Assembly (NCBI GenBank): GCA_044507695.1
Contig: JBIQJD010000002.1
Span: forward strand, 186,001-250,000
Source of the DNA: JBIQJD01 sp044507695
GTDB lineage: Bacteria; Bacteroidota; Ignavibacteria; Ignavibacteriales; Ignavibacteriaceae
Length of the DNA: 64,000 bases
Direction: 5' to 3'
The position numbers were made by a program, and so were the translations under genes. Under the pieces are notes generated by a model, which worked only from the letters and a program-made list of their open reading frames with translations, was not told the origin of the DNA and made no database searches. This document shows, in pieces, positions 27,741-35,683 of this stretch. Position 1 is the first letter of the stretch, and each line of letters begins with the position of its first letter.

Positions 27741-28133
27741 TTATTTTATCAACAGCAGTTTTTTTGTTTTCATAAAGTTTTTTGTTTCTAAGGAATAGAA
27801 ATAAATTCCTCTTGAAAAATTTCTTCCATCAAATTTAATTTCATATATTCCTGCTGATTTTTCCTACTGAACCAGTGTAATTATTTCTCTTCCCAGAATA
27901 TCATGAATGGATAATGTTAACAGACCATTTTCAGGTATTTTATATTTGTAACGTGGTTGAAGGGATTTGGAAAATTCTGATATAATTAAAATGATTTTAT
28001 TACTCCAGTTTCATCTTCTATATAAGATGTAAGTTCCGAAAAATTTGAATTGTAATAATCAATTGCATTCTGACCATTTCTTCTTGTATTAGTAATTGAA
28101 TTTATTGGATATTCTGCCCCTATGGAAAATAAA
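27741..28133 (-). pseudogene. Remnant of a T9SS-secreted protein gene (C-terminal part)
   Basis: Read on the minus strand, this stretch gives a coherent C-terminal end: IGAEYPINSITNTRRNGQNA, then an in-frame TAA, LYQNFPNPFN, a frameshift, YKIPENGLLTLSIHDILGRE, a TAG, then EKSAGIYEIKFDGRNFSRGI and a basic tail TKKLLLIK before TAA at 27741. The NFPNPFN start, the DILGREI strand and the RGIYFYSL strand are the T9SS type A sorting domain. Two stops and at least one frameshift show that it is dead. Nothing of the catalytic or N-terminal part survives; upstream of ~28133 frames are closed. The rest of the 625-base gap (to 28351) holds only the typA promoter. Confidence 0.8.
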
Positions 28134-28293
28134 AACAAATATTTTTATCTAATTTTCTCGCATTAGAAGAAAACCAGTATCTTAATAAAAAAAATATTGT
28201 ATGAAACATTTATTTAGAACCGGATTATTCCTAAAATCAACAAATCGATGAACTTAAAGAATTCCATTTTATCAAATACACCTTTTTACTGCA

Positions 28294-28324
28294 TTGTATA
28301 TCCAGTGTTTAATCTCTATTTTTG
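28294..28324 (+). promoter_or_regulatory. Bacteroidetes-type promoter for typA
   Basis: TTG at 28294-28296, 20-base spacer, TATTTTTG at 28317-28324: exact TTG-N20-TAnnTTTG. The GTG start of typA is 27 bases downstream of the -7 element with an AAAGGAA ribosome site between. Confidence 0.7.
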
Positions 28325-28351
28325 AGCCCTCAATTTTAAAAAGGAATATTA

Positions 28352-30193
28352 GTGAGTACTTATAGAAATGATATCAGGAATATCGCGATTATTGCACATG
28401 TTGATCACGGCAAGACAACATTAGTTGATTACATGCTGAAGCAAACCGGTGCATGGAGAGAAAACCAGCAGGTTGAAAAAAGGATTATGGATTCTAATGC
28501 TATTGAGAAGGAGAGAGGCATAACCATACTTGCAAAAAACTGTTCCATTCATTATAAAGATATTAAAATTAACATAGTTGATACTCCGGGACATGCCGAT
28601 TTTGGCGGTGAAGTTGAACGCACATTAAAAATGGTTGATGGCGTTCTTTTGCTTGTTGATGCTGCTGAAGGCCCTTTACCGCAAACAAAATTTGTATTGA
28701 AAAAATCACTGGATTTGGGTTTAAAACCAATTGTTGTAATTAATAAGATTGATCGGAAGGATGCAAGACCGAATGAAGTACTGAATGAAATATTTGATCT
28801 CTTCGTTTCACTTGGTGCATCTGATGAACAGCTTGATTTTCCGTATGTGTACGCAGTTGCAAAAGAGGGATATGCTAAAATTAATCTGGAAGATGAAAGC
28901 ACAACTCTTCAGCCATTAATGGATGTAATAATAAAGCATGTGCCGCCGCCGGCAGCTTTTTTAGATGAGCCTTTCCAGATGTTAATCTCAGCAATTGATT
29001 ATAATGATTATCTTGGAAGAATAGGAATCGGCAGAATCCACAACGGAAATGTAAAAGTTGGTGATAACATAGTTTTAATTACAAAGGAAGAACAAAAAAT
29101 TAATGCCAAAATAAGCCGGCTTTACACTTTTGAAAATATAAAACGAGTTGAAGTAAATGAATTAACTGCCGGTGATATTGGCGCTGTTGCCGGGCTTGAA
29201 GATGTTGATATTGGTGATACAATCGCTGATCCTAAAAAACCTGAACCGCTGCCGTTTGTTGCGATTGACGAACCAACAATTACAATGAACTTCATGGTAA
29301 ATAATTCGCCGTTTGCCGGACAGGAAGGAAAATATGTTACAACAAGAAACATTAGTGAACGGCTATCAAGGGAATTAAAATCGAACGTAAGTCTTAGGGT
29401 TGAAATGACTGACTCACCTGATGTTTTTAAAGTAAGCGGAAGAGGAGAATTACATCTGGCAATTTTAATTGAAAATATGCGCCGTGAAGGATATGAACTT
29501 CAGTTAAGCAAGCCAGAAGTTATAATGAAAAAAATTGATGATGTTTTATGTGAGCCGATTGAACATGTTATAATTGATGTACCGGAAGAACATGTTGGTA
29601 TTGTAATTGAAAAACTTGGAAAAAGAAAAGGTGAGATGAAAAACATGATCACCTTTAATGAAAATACACGAGTAGAATTTTTAATTCCTGCCAGAGGTTT
29701 GATTGGATACCGATCCGAATTTATGACAGATACCAAGGGAACCGGAATATTACATCACAATTTTCATGGGTATGAACCATATAAAGGAGAAATTTCCCAC
29801 CGAAGCAAGGGAGCGCTGGTTGCAATGGAAACAGGTGCTGCTTCTGCATATGCAATGTATAAACTTCAGGAACGATCAATCTTTTTTATTGAACCCGGGA
29901 CAAAGGTTTATGAAGGAATGGTTGTTGGGGAAAACTCCAGAGAGAATGATATGCGTGTGAATGTAACCAAAACAAAACAGCTTACAAACATGAGAGCCTC
30001 CGGCGCAGATGAGGCAATCAGGCTTGAACCTGCTACAATCCTTACTCTTGAACAGGCGATTGAATGGATTACCGATGATGAATTTGTAGAAGTTACTCCG
30101 GAAAATATCCGCATTAGAAAAAGATATTTAACAGAGATGGATAAGAAAAACGCCCGCATGGCTGCTAAACAAAAAGAAAGCGCGGAAGTATAG
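28352..30193 (+). CDS. typA: Ribosome-associated GTPase TypA/BipA
   Basis: 613 aa. Translational GTPase of the EF-G type that aids large-subunit assembly at low temperature and stress. GTPase motifs: AHVDHGKTTL (G1), ERGITILAKN (G2), DTPGHADFGGEVER (G3) and NKIDR (G4), then beta-barrel, EF-G-like domains and the BipA-specific C-terminus (GEISHRSKGALVAMETGAAS). GTG start at 28352 agrees with the promoter and ribosome site. Monocistronic as far as visible. Confidence 0.96.
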   Translation: MSTYRNDIRNIAIIAHVDHGKTTLVDYMLKQTGAWRENQQVEKRIMDSNAIEKERGITILAKNCSIHYKDIKINIVDTPGHADFGGEVERTLKMVDGVLLLVDAAEGPLPQTKFVLKKSLDLGLKPIVVINKIDRKDARPNEVLNEIFDLFVSLGASDEQLDFPYVYAVAKEGYAKINLEDESTTLQPLMDVIIKHVPPPAAFLDEPFQMLISAIDYNDYLGRIGIGRIHNGNVKVGDNIVLITKEEQKINAKISRLYTFENIKRVEVNELTAGDIGAVAGLEDVDIGDTIADPKKPEPLPFVAIDEPTITMNFMVNNSPFAGQEGKYVTTRNISERLSRELKSNVSLRVEMTDSPDVFKVSGRGELHLAILIENMRREGYELQLSKPEVIMKKIDDVLCEPIEHVIIDVPEEHVGIVIEKLGKRKGEMKNMITFNENTRVEFLIPARGLIGYRSEFMTDTKGTGILHHNFHGYEPYKGEISHRSKGALVAMETGAASAYAMYKLQERSIFFIEPGTKVYEGMVVGENSRENDMRVNVTKTKQLTNMRASGADEAIRLEPATILTLEQAIEWITDDEFVEVTPENIRIRKRYLTEMDKKNARMAAKQKESAEV

Positions 30194-30260
30194 TTTCTGT
30201 TTTTGGATATTAAAGATTCCATATTAATTACTAGCTTCATAGAAAAAGAAAAATAAATTG

Positions 30261-31121
30261 ATGAAAAAAATTAAAGCATCACATAAAGCTGTAAGTGCAC
30301 CAATTGATGATCTTGTAACATTCCGAGCGCTGCCAACTAATTCGATTTCTATGGAAGATATGAATCCCTTTATTTTTCTTAATCATCACGGTCCTCAGAC
30401 TTATCCTTCCAATAATAACGGACTTCCCTTCGGACCGCATCCGCACAGAGGAATGGAAACCGTTACGTTCATCCTCGATGGCGATATAATGCACAAAGAT
30501 TCAAGCGGTAATAAAAGTGTAATTACTGCCGGTGGAATTCAGTGGATGACTGCAGGAAAGGGATTAATTCACGCAGAGGTTTCTTCCGATGAATTTAAAC
30601 GAAACGGCGGTGACCTTGAGATTCTTCAGCTTTGGTTAAATTTACCTGCAAAAAATAAAATGGATAACCCGTTTTATAAAGGACTTCAGGAAGAGGATAT
30701 TCCTATACTGAAAAGGGATGACGATAAAGTGAAGATTAAATTAATATCCGGTAGTTTGGATAATACAGAAGGTGCAATCAAATCAGTATCAAATGTATTT
30801 TTATCAATAATTGAATTCACTGAAGACAGCGGCTTAGCCTTAACTGTGCCTGAACATCATGTGGTTTTCTTTTATGTGGTGAGAGGAAGTTTAACTGTGA
30901 ACGAAACGATAGTTTCTGCATTTCATCTTGCTGAATTTACTGAAGAAGGAAATTCTGTTGAAATCATATCAAACGAGAAAAGTTATTTGATCTTTGGTCA
31001 TGCACCAAAACTCAACGAACGAATAGTTGCACATGGTCCATTCGTTATGAACAGCGAAGAAGAGATTGTTCAATCTTATAAAGATTATCAGCTTGGTAAA
31101 TTTGGAAGCTGGAATGACTAG
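30261..31121 (+). CDS. Pirin family protein (bicupin)
   Basis: 286 aa, two cupin domains. Metal-binding residues sit in FGPHPHRGMETVTFILDG (His pair, and Glu) with a matching His in the KGLIHAEVSSD segment, as in pirin and the quercetinase YhhW. Bacterial pirins range from quercetin dioxygenases to regulators; the activity cannot be deduced. ATG at 30261 directly follows a TTG. Confidence 0.88.
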   Translation: MKKIKASHKAVSAPIDDLVTFRALPTNSISMEDMNPFIFLNHHGPQTYPSNNNGLPFGPHPHRGMETVTFILDGDIMHKDSSGNKSVITAGGIQWMTAGKGLIHAEVSSDEFKRNGGDLEILQLWLNLPAKNKMDNPFYKGLQEEDIPILKRDDDKVKIKLISGSLDNTEGAIKSVSNVFLSIIEFTEDSGLALTVPEHHVVFFYVVRGSLTVNETIVSAFHLAEFTEEGNSVEIISNEKSYLIFGHAPKLNERIVAHGPFVMNSEEEIVQSYKDYQLGKFGSWND

Positions 31122-31217
31122 TTTGAAATTAGCCTGATCATATCCCTCTTCCCATTCGTTAATACTTTTTGATTATAATTTATTCCCGTCTTTCTAAAAG
31201 TCTTTCTGCTATTTTAC

Positions 31218-31225
31218 TATATTTG
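31218..31225 (+). promoter_or_regulatory. Possible -7 element upstream of pepD
   Basis: TATATTTG exactly fits the -7 consensus seen at the other promoters here and lies 30 bases before the pepD ATG. No TTG is found at the expected 20-base distance upstream, so the promoter is only partial. Confidence 0.35.
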
Positions 31226-31255
31226 TTCTAACTGAATAAAAAAAGGAGGAATGAA

Positions 31256-32728
31256 ATGTCTGATGAGGCAATAAAAGGTTTGAAGCCCGAATTAGTTTGG
31301 GAGCAATTTTACGGAATATCCCAGGTTCCGCGTCCTTCAAAAAAGGAAGAAAAAATCCGTGCTTATCTAAAAGATCTTTTCAAAAAATTAAATTTTTCTT
31401 TTAAAGAAGATAAAGCAGGAAATTTACTTGTTACCGTACCGGCTACTGCAGGTTTTGAGAAAGCACCTATAGTTGTATTGCAGGGACATGTTGATATGGT
31501 TTGTGAAAAAAACAAAGGTACAGAACACGATTTTGATAATGATCCTATTAAATTAAAAAGAGAAAACGGATGGCTTACTGCAGATGGAACAACGCTGGGC
31601 AGCGATAACGGAATTGGTGTTGCCGCTGCTATTGCAGCTGCAATTGATAATGAAGCAGTTCACGGTCCGCTTGAAATTCTTTTAACAGTAGATGAAGAAA
31701 CAGGGCTTACAGGTGCTAATAATCTTGAACCCGGATTTGTAAACGGAAAAATTTTATTGAATCTCGATTCGGAAGAAGATGGGTCATTTTATGTTGGCTG
31801 CTCAGGCGGAATTGACACAACCGGATCATTTAATATTGAATGGGAAAATTTACAATCAGATTATGGCTCATACGAATTAATGGTAACAGGATTAAAAGGC
31901 GGCCACTCCGGATTGGAAATTCACACAGGCCGAGCCAATGGAATTAAAATTCTTGCAAGAACTTTAAAAGCATTGGAGCCGATTGATTATTCAATTTCAA
32001 AAATAGAAGGCGGAAGTAAGCGGAATGCAATTCCAAGAGAATGTGAAGCTGTAATTCATCTTAATCCGGCAGATGAAAACAATGCTAAAAAAATTATTTC
32101 TGAGTTTGAGAAGAAAGTTCAGGACGAATTTAAAACTGCTGATGACGGTTTAAAAATAACATTTAAAAAAATTGATACTTCTTCTCAAAAAGTTTTTTCA
32201 AAAGTATTTACTCAAAAAATTATTAATACAATTCTTGCTCTTCCTCATGGAATAATTAATATGAGCCAGGATATTCCTGATCTTGTTGAAACATCAACCA
32301 ATCTTGCAACAATTGTAACAAAAGATGATTCTTTAAATATCGGTACGAGCCAGCGCAGCTCGATTGACAGCGCCAAACAATATATGGTGCACTCAATTCA
32401 GGCTTTATTTACACTTGCCGGAGCACAATCAAAAACAAAGGATGCATATCCGGGATGGAAACCTGATATGAATTCACAAATTCTTAAAACTTCTAAAAAA
32501 GCATTTACTAATCTTTTCAAAAAAGAACCTGCTATAAAAGCTATTCACGCGGGTTTAGAATGCGGTATTCTTGGAGAAAAAAATCCCGGGCTTGATATGA
32601 TTTCATTCGGTCCAACAATAACAGGTGCGCATTCACCAGATGAAAAAATTAATATTGAAACAGTGGAAAGGTTTTATGAACTGTTAAAGGCAATTTTGAA
32701 AGAAGTGGCTGAACATAGTAAAAATTAA
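31256..32728 (+). CDS. pepD: Aminoacyl-histidine dipeptidase (beta-Ala-His, M20 family)
   Basis: 490 aa. Two-zinc peptidase of family M20C that cleaves Xaa-His dipeptides such as carnosine and other small dipeptides. Metal and catalytic residues: GHVDMVCEKN (first His and the Asp), GSDNGIGVAAAIAA (bridging Asp), TVDEETGLTGA (catalytic Glu and second metal Glu), and AIHAGLECG near the C-terminus. The AAAAGGAGGAATGAA ribosome site supports the ATG at 31256. A perfect hairpin follows it. Confidence 0.94.
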   Translation: MSDEAIKGLKPELVWEQFYGISQVPRPSKKEEKIRAYLKDLFKKLNFSFKEDKAGNLLVTVPATAGFEKAPIVVLQGHVDMVCEKNKGTEHDFDNDPIKLKRENGWLTADGTTLGSDNGIGVAAAIAAAIDNEAVHGPLEILLTVDEETGLTGANNLEPGFVNGKILLNLDSEEDGSFYVGCSGGIDTTGSFNIEWENLQSDYGSYELMVTGLKGGHSGLEIHTGRANGIKILARTLKALEPIDYSISKIEGGSKRNAIPRECEAVIHLNPADENNAKKIISEFEKKVQDEFKTADDGLKITFKKIDTSSQKVFSKVFTQKIINTILALPHGIINMSQDIPDLVETSTNLATIVTKDDSLNIGTSQRSSIDSAKQYMVHSIQALFTLAGAQSKTKDAYPGWKPDMNSQILKTSKKAFTNLFKKEPAIKAIHAGLECGILGEKNPGLDMISFGPTITGAHSPDEKINIETVERFYELLKAILKEVAEHSKN

Positions 32729-32740
32729 TTTTAACAGAGT

Positions 32741-32770
32741 ATCATTCCCGGTTATACAGCCGGGAATGAT
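32741..32770. terminator. Bidirectional hairpin between pepD and the SET gene
   Basis: Perfect 11-bp stem ATCATTCCCGG/CCGGGAATGAT with an 8-base loop, 12 bases after pepD and 6 bases before the end of the leftward SET-domain gene. The flanks are A/T-rich but there is no long T-run. Confidence 0.7.
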
Positions 32771-32776
32771 TTACAT

Positions 32777-33175
32777 TTAATTCTCAGCATACTCTGCGCA
32801 GCTTCGGCATTTGCATTCTTCATAAATTTCATCATATCCGTAATCAATCGTTAACTCTTCTCCTGCTTTAATATCTACTGCAGCAATTAATTGTAATGAT
32901 TCCGAATCATTATCTTCAACTTCGCAGTTGCATTCACAATTATGATTTATATATTTAATTTTTTCTGTTCCCGAAACATCGATGTAATTATCTCCGTTAT
33001 CGAAAATGTAAACATTACCTTCATCTTCTCTGCGCAGACATTCATCTCCCGAAATTACTTCTCCTCTGATGATCATAATTTTTGCACCGGCGGGGATATC
33101 AATATTAGTAAATACTCCCTTACCGTGAATTTCAGAATCTCTGACTTCAATGAATTTTTCGTAAAACTCTTCCAT
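32777..33175 (-). CDS. Small SET-domain protein
   Basis: 132 aa, nearly just a SET domain. Motifs in order: EIHGKGVFTNIDIPAG (SAM-binding start), YINHNCECNCEVE (variant of the NHxCxPN active-site knot), AGEELTIDYGYDE (catalytic Tyr region) and the post-SET-like Cys cluster CKCRSC. SET enzymes methylate lysine side chains. In bacteria they are scattered and mostly of unknown substrate. It starts 2 bases after the stop of the secreted-protein gene upstream on the same strand. Substrate cannot be inferred. Confidence 0.85.
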   Translation of the reverse strand: MEEFYEKFIEVRDSEIHGKGVFTNIDIPAGAKIMIIRGEVISGDECLRREDEGNVYIFDNGDNYIDVSGTEKIKYINHNCECNCEVEDNDSESLQLIAAVDIKAGEELTIDYGYDEIYEECKCRSCAEYAEN

Positions 33176-33177
33176 GC

Positions 33178-33627
33178 TTACTCTGTAGTTGTTCCTTTAT
33201 TCTTATAGATTTCTTTTATTACAAGATGAATAGGAGAATTTTCAAGTACAGGATAAGTGTACTTTAAATTATCCTCATAGTCTGTGATTCCATAATCATG
33301 CTTATAGATCTCGGCATTCTCTGAATTATAGTACACAACTTCCTTTATTCCATACTTGACAAGATCAAGATTTACGGTGTATAAAGTTTTTGATCTGTAT
33401 ATCTCTCCTTTAATTCCGTTCATTCTCAGGGGAGGTACATACATCTGAAGAAGGTAAACATCGAACGCATTTCCTTTTATGTCTGTAATTGAAGATTCAT
33501 CATACCAGATTTTTTTATCCTCATTTACTATCAACGATTTCCAAACATGTTTGCCTGTTTGCGCATTTGCAGGAATGGAAATTAACATTAACACAGCTAA
33601 AGTTATTCCTGTGAATAATTTTTTCAT
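33178..33627 (-). CDS. Secreted hypothetical protein
   Basis: 149 aa with a clear signal peptide (MKKLFTGITLAVLMLISIPA, cleavage after ANA). The mature part is beta-rich (KIWYDESSITDIKGNAFDVY, YTVNLDLVKYGIKEVVYYNS) and resembles the small periplasmic surface-adhesin E-like domain, a weak match. The AAAGGCTTTAAA ribosome site precedes the ATG. Directly upstream of the SET gene on the same strand, so probably co-transcribed, though the roles appear unrelated. Confidence 0.6.
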   Translation of the reverse strand: MKKLFTGITLAVLMLISIPANAQTGKHVWKSLIVNEDKKIWYDESSITDIKGNAFDVYLLQMYVPPLRMNGIKGEIYRSKTLYTVNLDLVKYGIKEVVYYNSENAEIYKHDYGITDYEDNLKYTYPVLENSPIHLVIKEIYKNKGTTTE

Positions 33628-33744
33628 TTTAAAGCCTTTGAAAAAATGCGGAGTGAAATTACTGAAAAATTATAATACATTAAACAGTTGTTTGAAGTTA
33701 ATATCTGTTGTAAATTTTCCAGGAATTAATCGAGAATGTTTCAA

Positions 33745-34623
33745 ATGAAAAAATTCATCTTCTTTTTTTTAGCTGCATGGAGCATTATGATAGCACAAGA
33801 TTTATCTGAACTTAAAAATGAAATAATAAAAAAATTTAGCGAAACGGAAGGAACGTTTGCTCTTGCATTTAAAGATCTTCAAAGCGGAGAAACGATCTTT
33901 ATTAATGAGAAGGAGAACTTTCACGCAGCCAGCACAATGAAAACTCCGGTGATGATTGAAATATTCAAAATGGCTGAAGCAGGTAAAATTAATTTGGATG
34001 ATTCTGTCCTGGTTAAGAATGATTTCATTAGCATTGTTGACAGCTCACATTATTCAATGGATTTGAATGAAGACAGCGGTGAAAAATTATATTCATTTAT
34101 CGGTAAGAAAAAAACAATCCGTGAGCTTGTTTATGAGATGATTACTGTAAGCAGCAATCTTGCCACAAATATATTAATTGAAATCTGCGGCGCTCAAAAC
34201 GTTATGAAAACCATGAAAGAACTTGGCGCTGATGATATAAAGGTTCTGCGCGGTGTTGAAGATATTAAGGCGTTTGAAGCCGGATTAAACAATACTACAA
34301 CTGCATTTGATTTAATGGTCATCTTTGAAGCAATTGCCAATAAAACTATCTTATCTGAAAAATTATGTGATGAAATGATTGAAATTCTTCTTGATCAAAA
34401 ATTCAACAGGATTATTCCGGCTAAACTACCCGATGATGTAAAAGCTGCACATAAAACCGGAAGCATTACAGGCATTCAGCATGATTCAGGAATTGTCTAT
34501 CTGCCTGATGGAAGAAAGTATGTAATTGTTCTGCTTGCAAAAAATCTTAAAGATTCAGCAAAAGGCGTTGAAACAGAAGCAGAAGTATCAAGAATGATTT
34601 ATGATCATTTAAATAAAAATTAA
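33745..34623 (+). CDS. Class A beta-lactamase-like serine hydrolase, secreted
   Basis: 292 aa. Signal peptide MKKFIFFFLAAWSIMIA, then the serine beta-lactamase fold. Motifs: STMK (S63-x-x-K66), VSSN in place of SDN, EAGLN (general-base Glu and Asn of the omega loop) and HKTGS (KTG box). All the class A essentials are therefore present except that the middle motif has Ser in place of Asp. Could be a true beta-lactamase or a D-alanyl-D-alanine-related peptidase of this fold. An in-frame ATG at 33736 would add three residues. No LysR-type regulator nearby. Confidence 0.85.
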   Translation: MKKFIFFFLAAWSIMIAQDLSELKNEIIKKFSETEGTFALAFKDLQSGETIFINEKENFHAASTMKTPVMIEIFKMAEAGKINLDDSVLVKNDFISIVDSSHYSMDLNEDSGEKLYSFIGKKKTIRELVYEMITVSSNLATNILIEICGAQNVMKTMKELGADDIKVLRGVEDIKAFEAGLNNTTTAFDLMVIFEAIANKTILSEKLCDEMIEILLDQKFNRIIPAKLPDDVKAAHKTGSITGIQHDSGIVYLPDGRKYVIVLLAKNLKDSAKGVETEAEVSRMIYDHLNKN

Positions 34624-34720
34624 ATGCATTATTTTTTTAGATTTTCTTTGCGCCTCCTCTCGTAAATACTTTTTACAATTCCTTATCTTTTAATTGTTCA
34701 CTATTAACAGGATAGCTGCT

Positions 34721-35683
34721 GTGAAATTTAATTTAAAAGAAATCTGGAAATTCACCGTAGAAGTTTTTGAACAGTGGTCTGATGATAAAGCTCCGAAACT
34801 TGGTGCCGCACTTTCATTTTATACAATGTTTTCAATCGCTCCGCTATTGGTTATTGCAATATCTGTAGCGGGATTCATTTTTGGGGAAGAAGCAGCACGC
34901 GGTGAAATCGTAACACAAATACAATCGCTTATCGGAAGAGAGGGAGCCGAGGTAATTCAAACTGCGTTAAAAAATACAAAAGATACTGAAAGCGGCATCA
35001 TCGCTTTAACAATAAGTTTTGTTACTTCTTTTATCGGATCAACAATTGTGTTTGTTGAGCTTCAGGATTCATTGAACATGATCTGGAAAGTAAAACCAAA
35101 ACCTGGCAGAAATCTTATTAAAGGATTGATAAGAGACAGGCTCATGTCATTCACAATAGTAATTGGTACAGGTTTTCTGCTGCTTGTTTCATTGATTATT
35201 TCAGCGTTGCTTTCTGCGTTAAGCAGCTACATAACGGAAAGTTTTGCAGGCTTTCCAATCTGGATACTTGAATTTCTAAATGTGATAATTTCTTTAGGAA
35301 TAATCTATCTCCTCTTTGCAATGATCTATAGAATTCTGCCGGATGTTCATTTAAGATGGAGTGATGTTTGGGTTGGTGCACTCGTTACTTCAATTCTGTT
35401 TGTGCTGGGCAAATACCTGATAGGCTTGTACATCGGTACAAGTACTTTAGGCTCTACCTACGGTGCTGCCGGATCACTCGTTATTTTACTTTTGTGGATT
35501 TATTATTCCGCACAGATACTTTTTTTAGGTGCCGAGTTTACTCAGGTTTATGCTGAAAGATTTGGCTCCGGAATAAGACCTAAAAGCAAATTTATGCGTT
35601 ATCATCTGGATACTGGTGCGCCGGAAAGAATCAAATCAGCTAAACAAAAACACGATGAAGAAAAATTGCAGCATGATATCTAA
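34721..35683 (+). CDS. YihY/virulence factor BrkB family membrane protein
   Basis: 320 aa with about six membrane helices. Family marks: GAALSFYTMFSIAPLLVIAI, STIVFVELQDSLNMIWKV, TYGAAGSLVILLLWIYYSAQ and LGAEFTQVYAERFG. Once annotated as RNase BN, members are now regarded as transporters or envelope proteins of unknown substrate. The GTG at 34721 is preceded by an AGGAT site; a TTG at 34694 is in frame but less likely. Its last four bases overlap the end of the convergent MutS-like gene. Confidence 0.88.
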   Translation: MKFNLKEIWKFTVEVFEQWSDDKAPKLGAALSFYTMFSIAPLLVIAISVAGFIFGEEAARGEIVTQIQSLIGREGAEVIQTALKNTKDTESGIIALTISFVTSFIGSTIVFVELQDSLNMIWKVKPKPGRNLIKGLIRDRLMSFTIVIGTGFLLLVSLIISALLSALSSYITESFAGFPIWILEFLNVIISLGIIYLLFAMIYRILPDVHLRWSDVWVGALVTSILFVLGKYLIGLYIGTSTLGSTYGAAGSLVILLLWIYYSAQILFLGAEFTQVYAERFGSGIRPKSKFMRYHLDTGAPERIKSAKQKHDEEKLQHDI

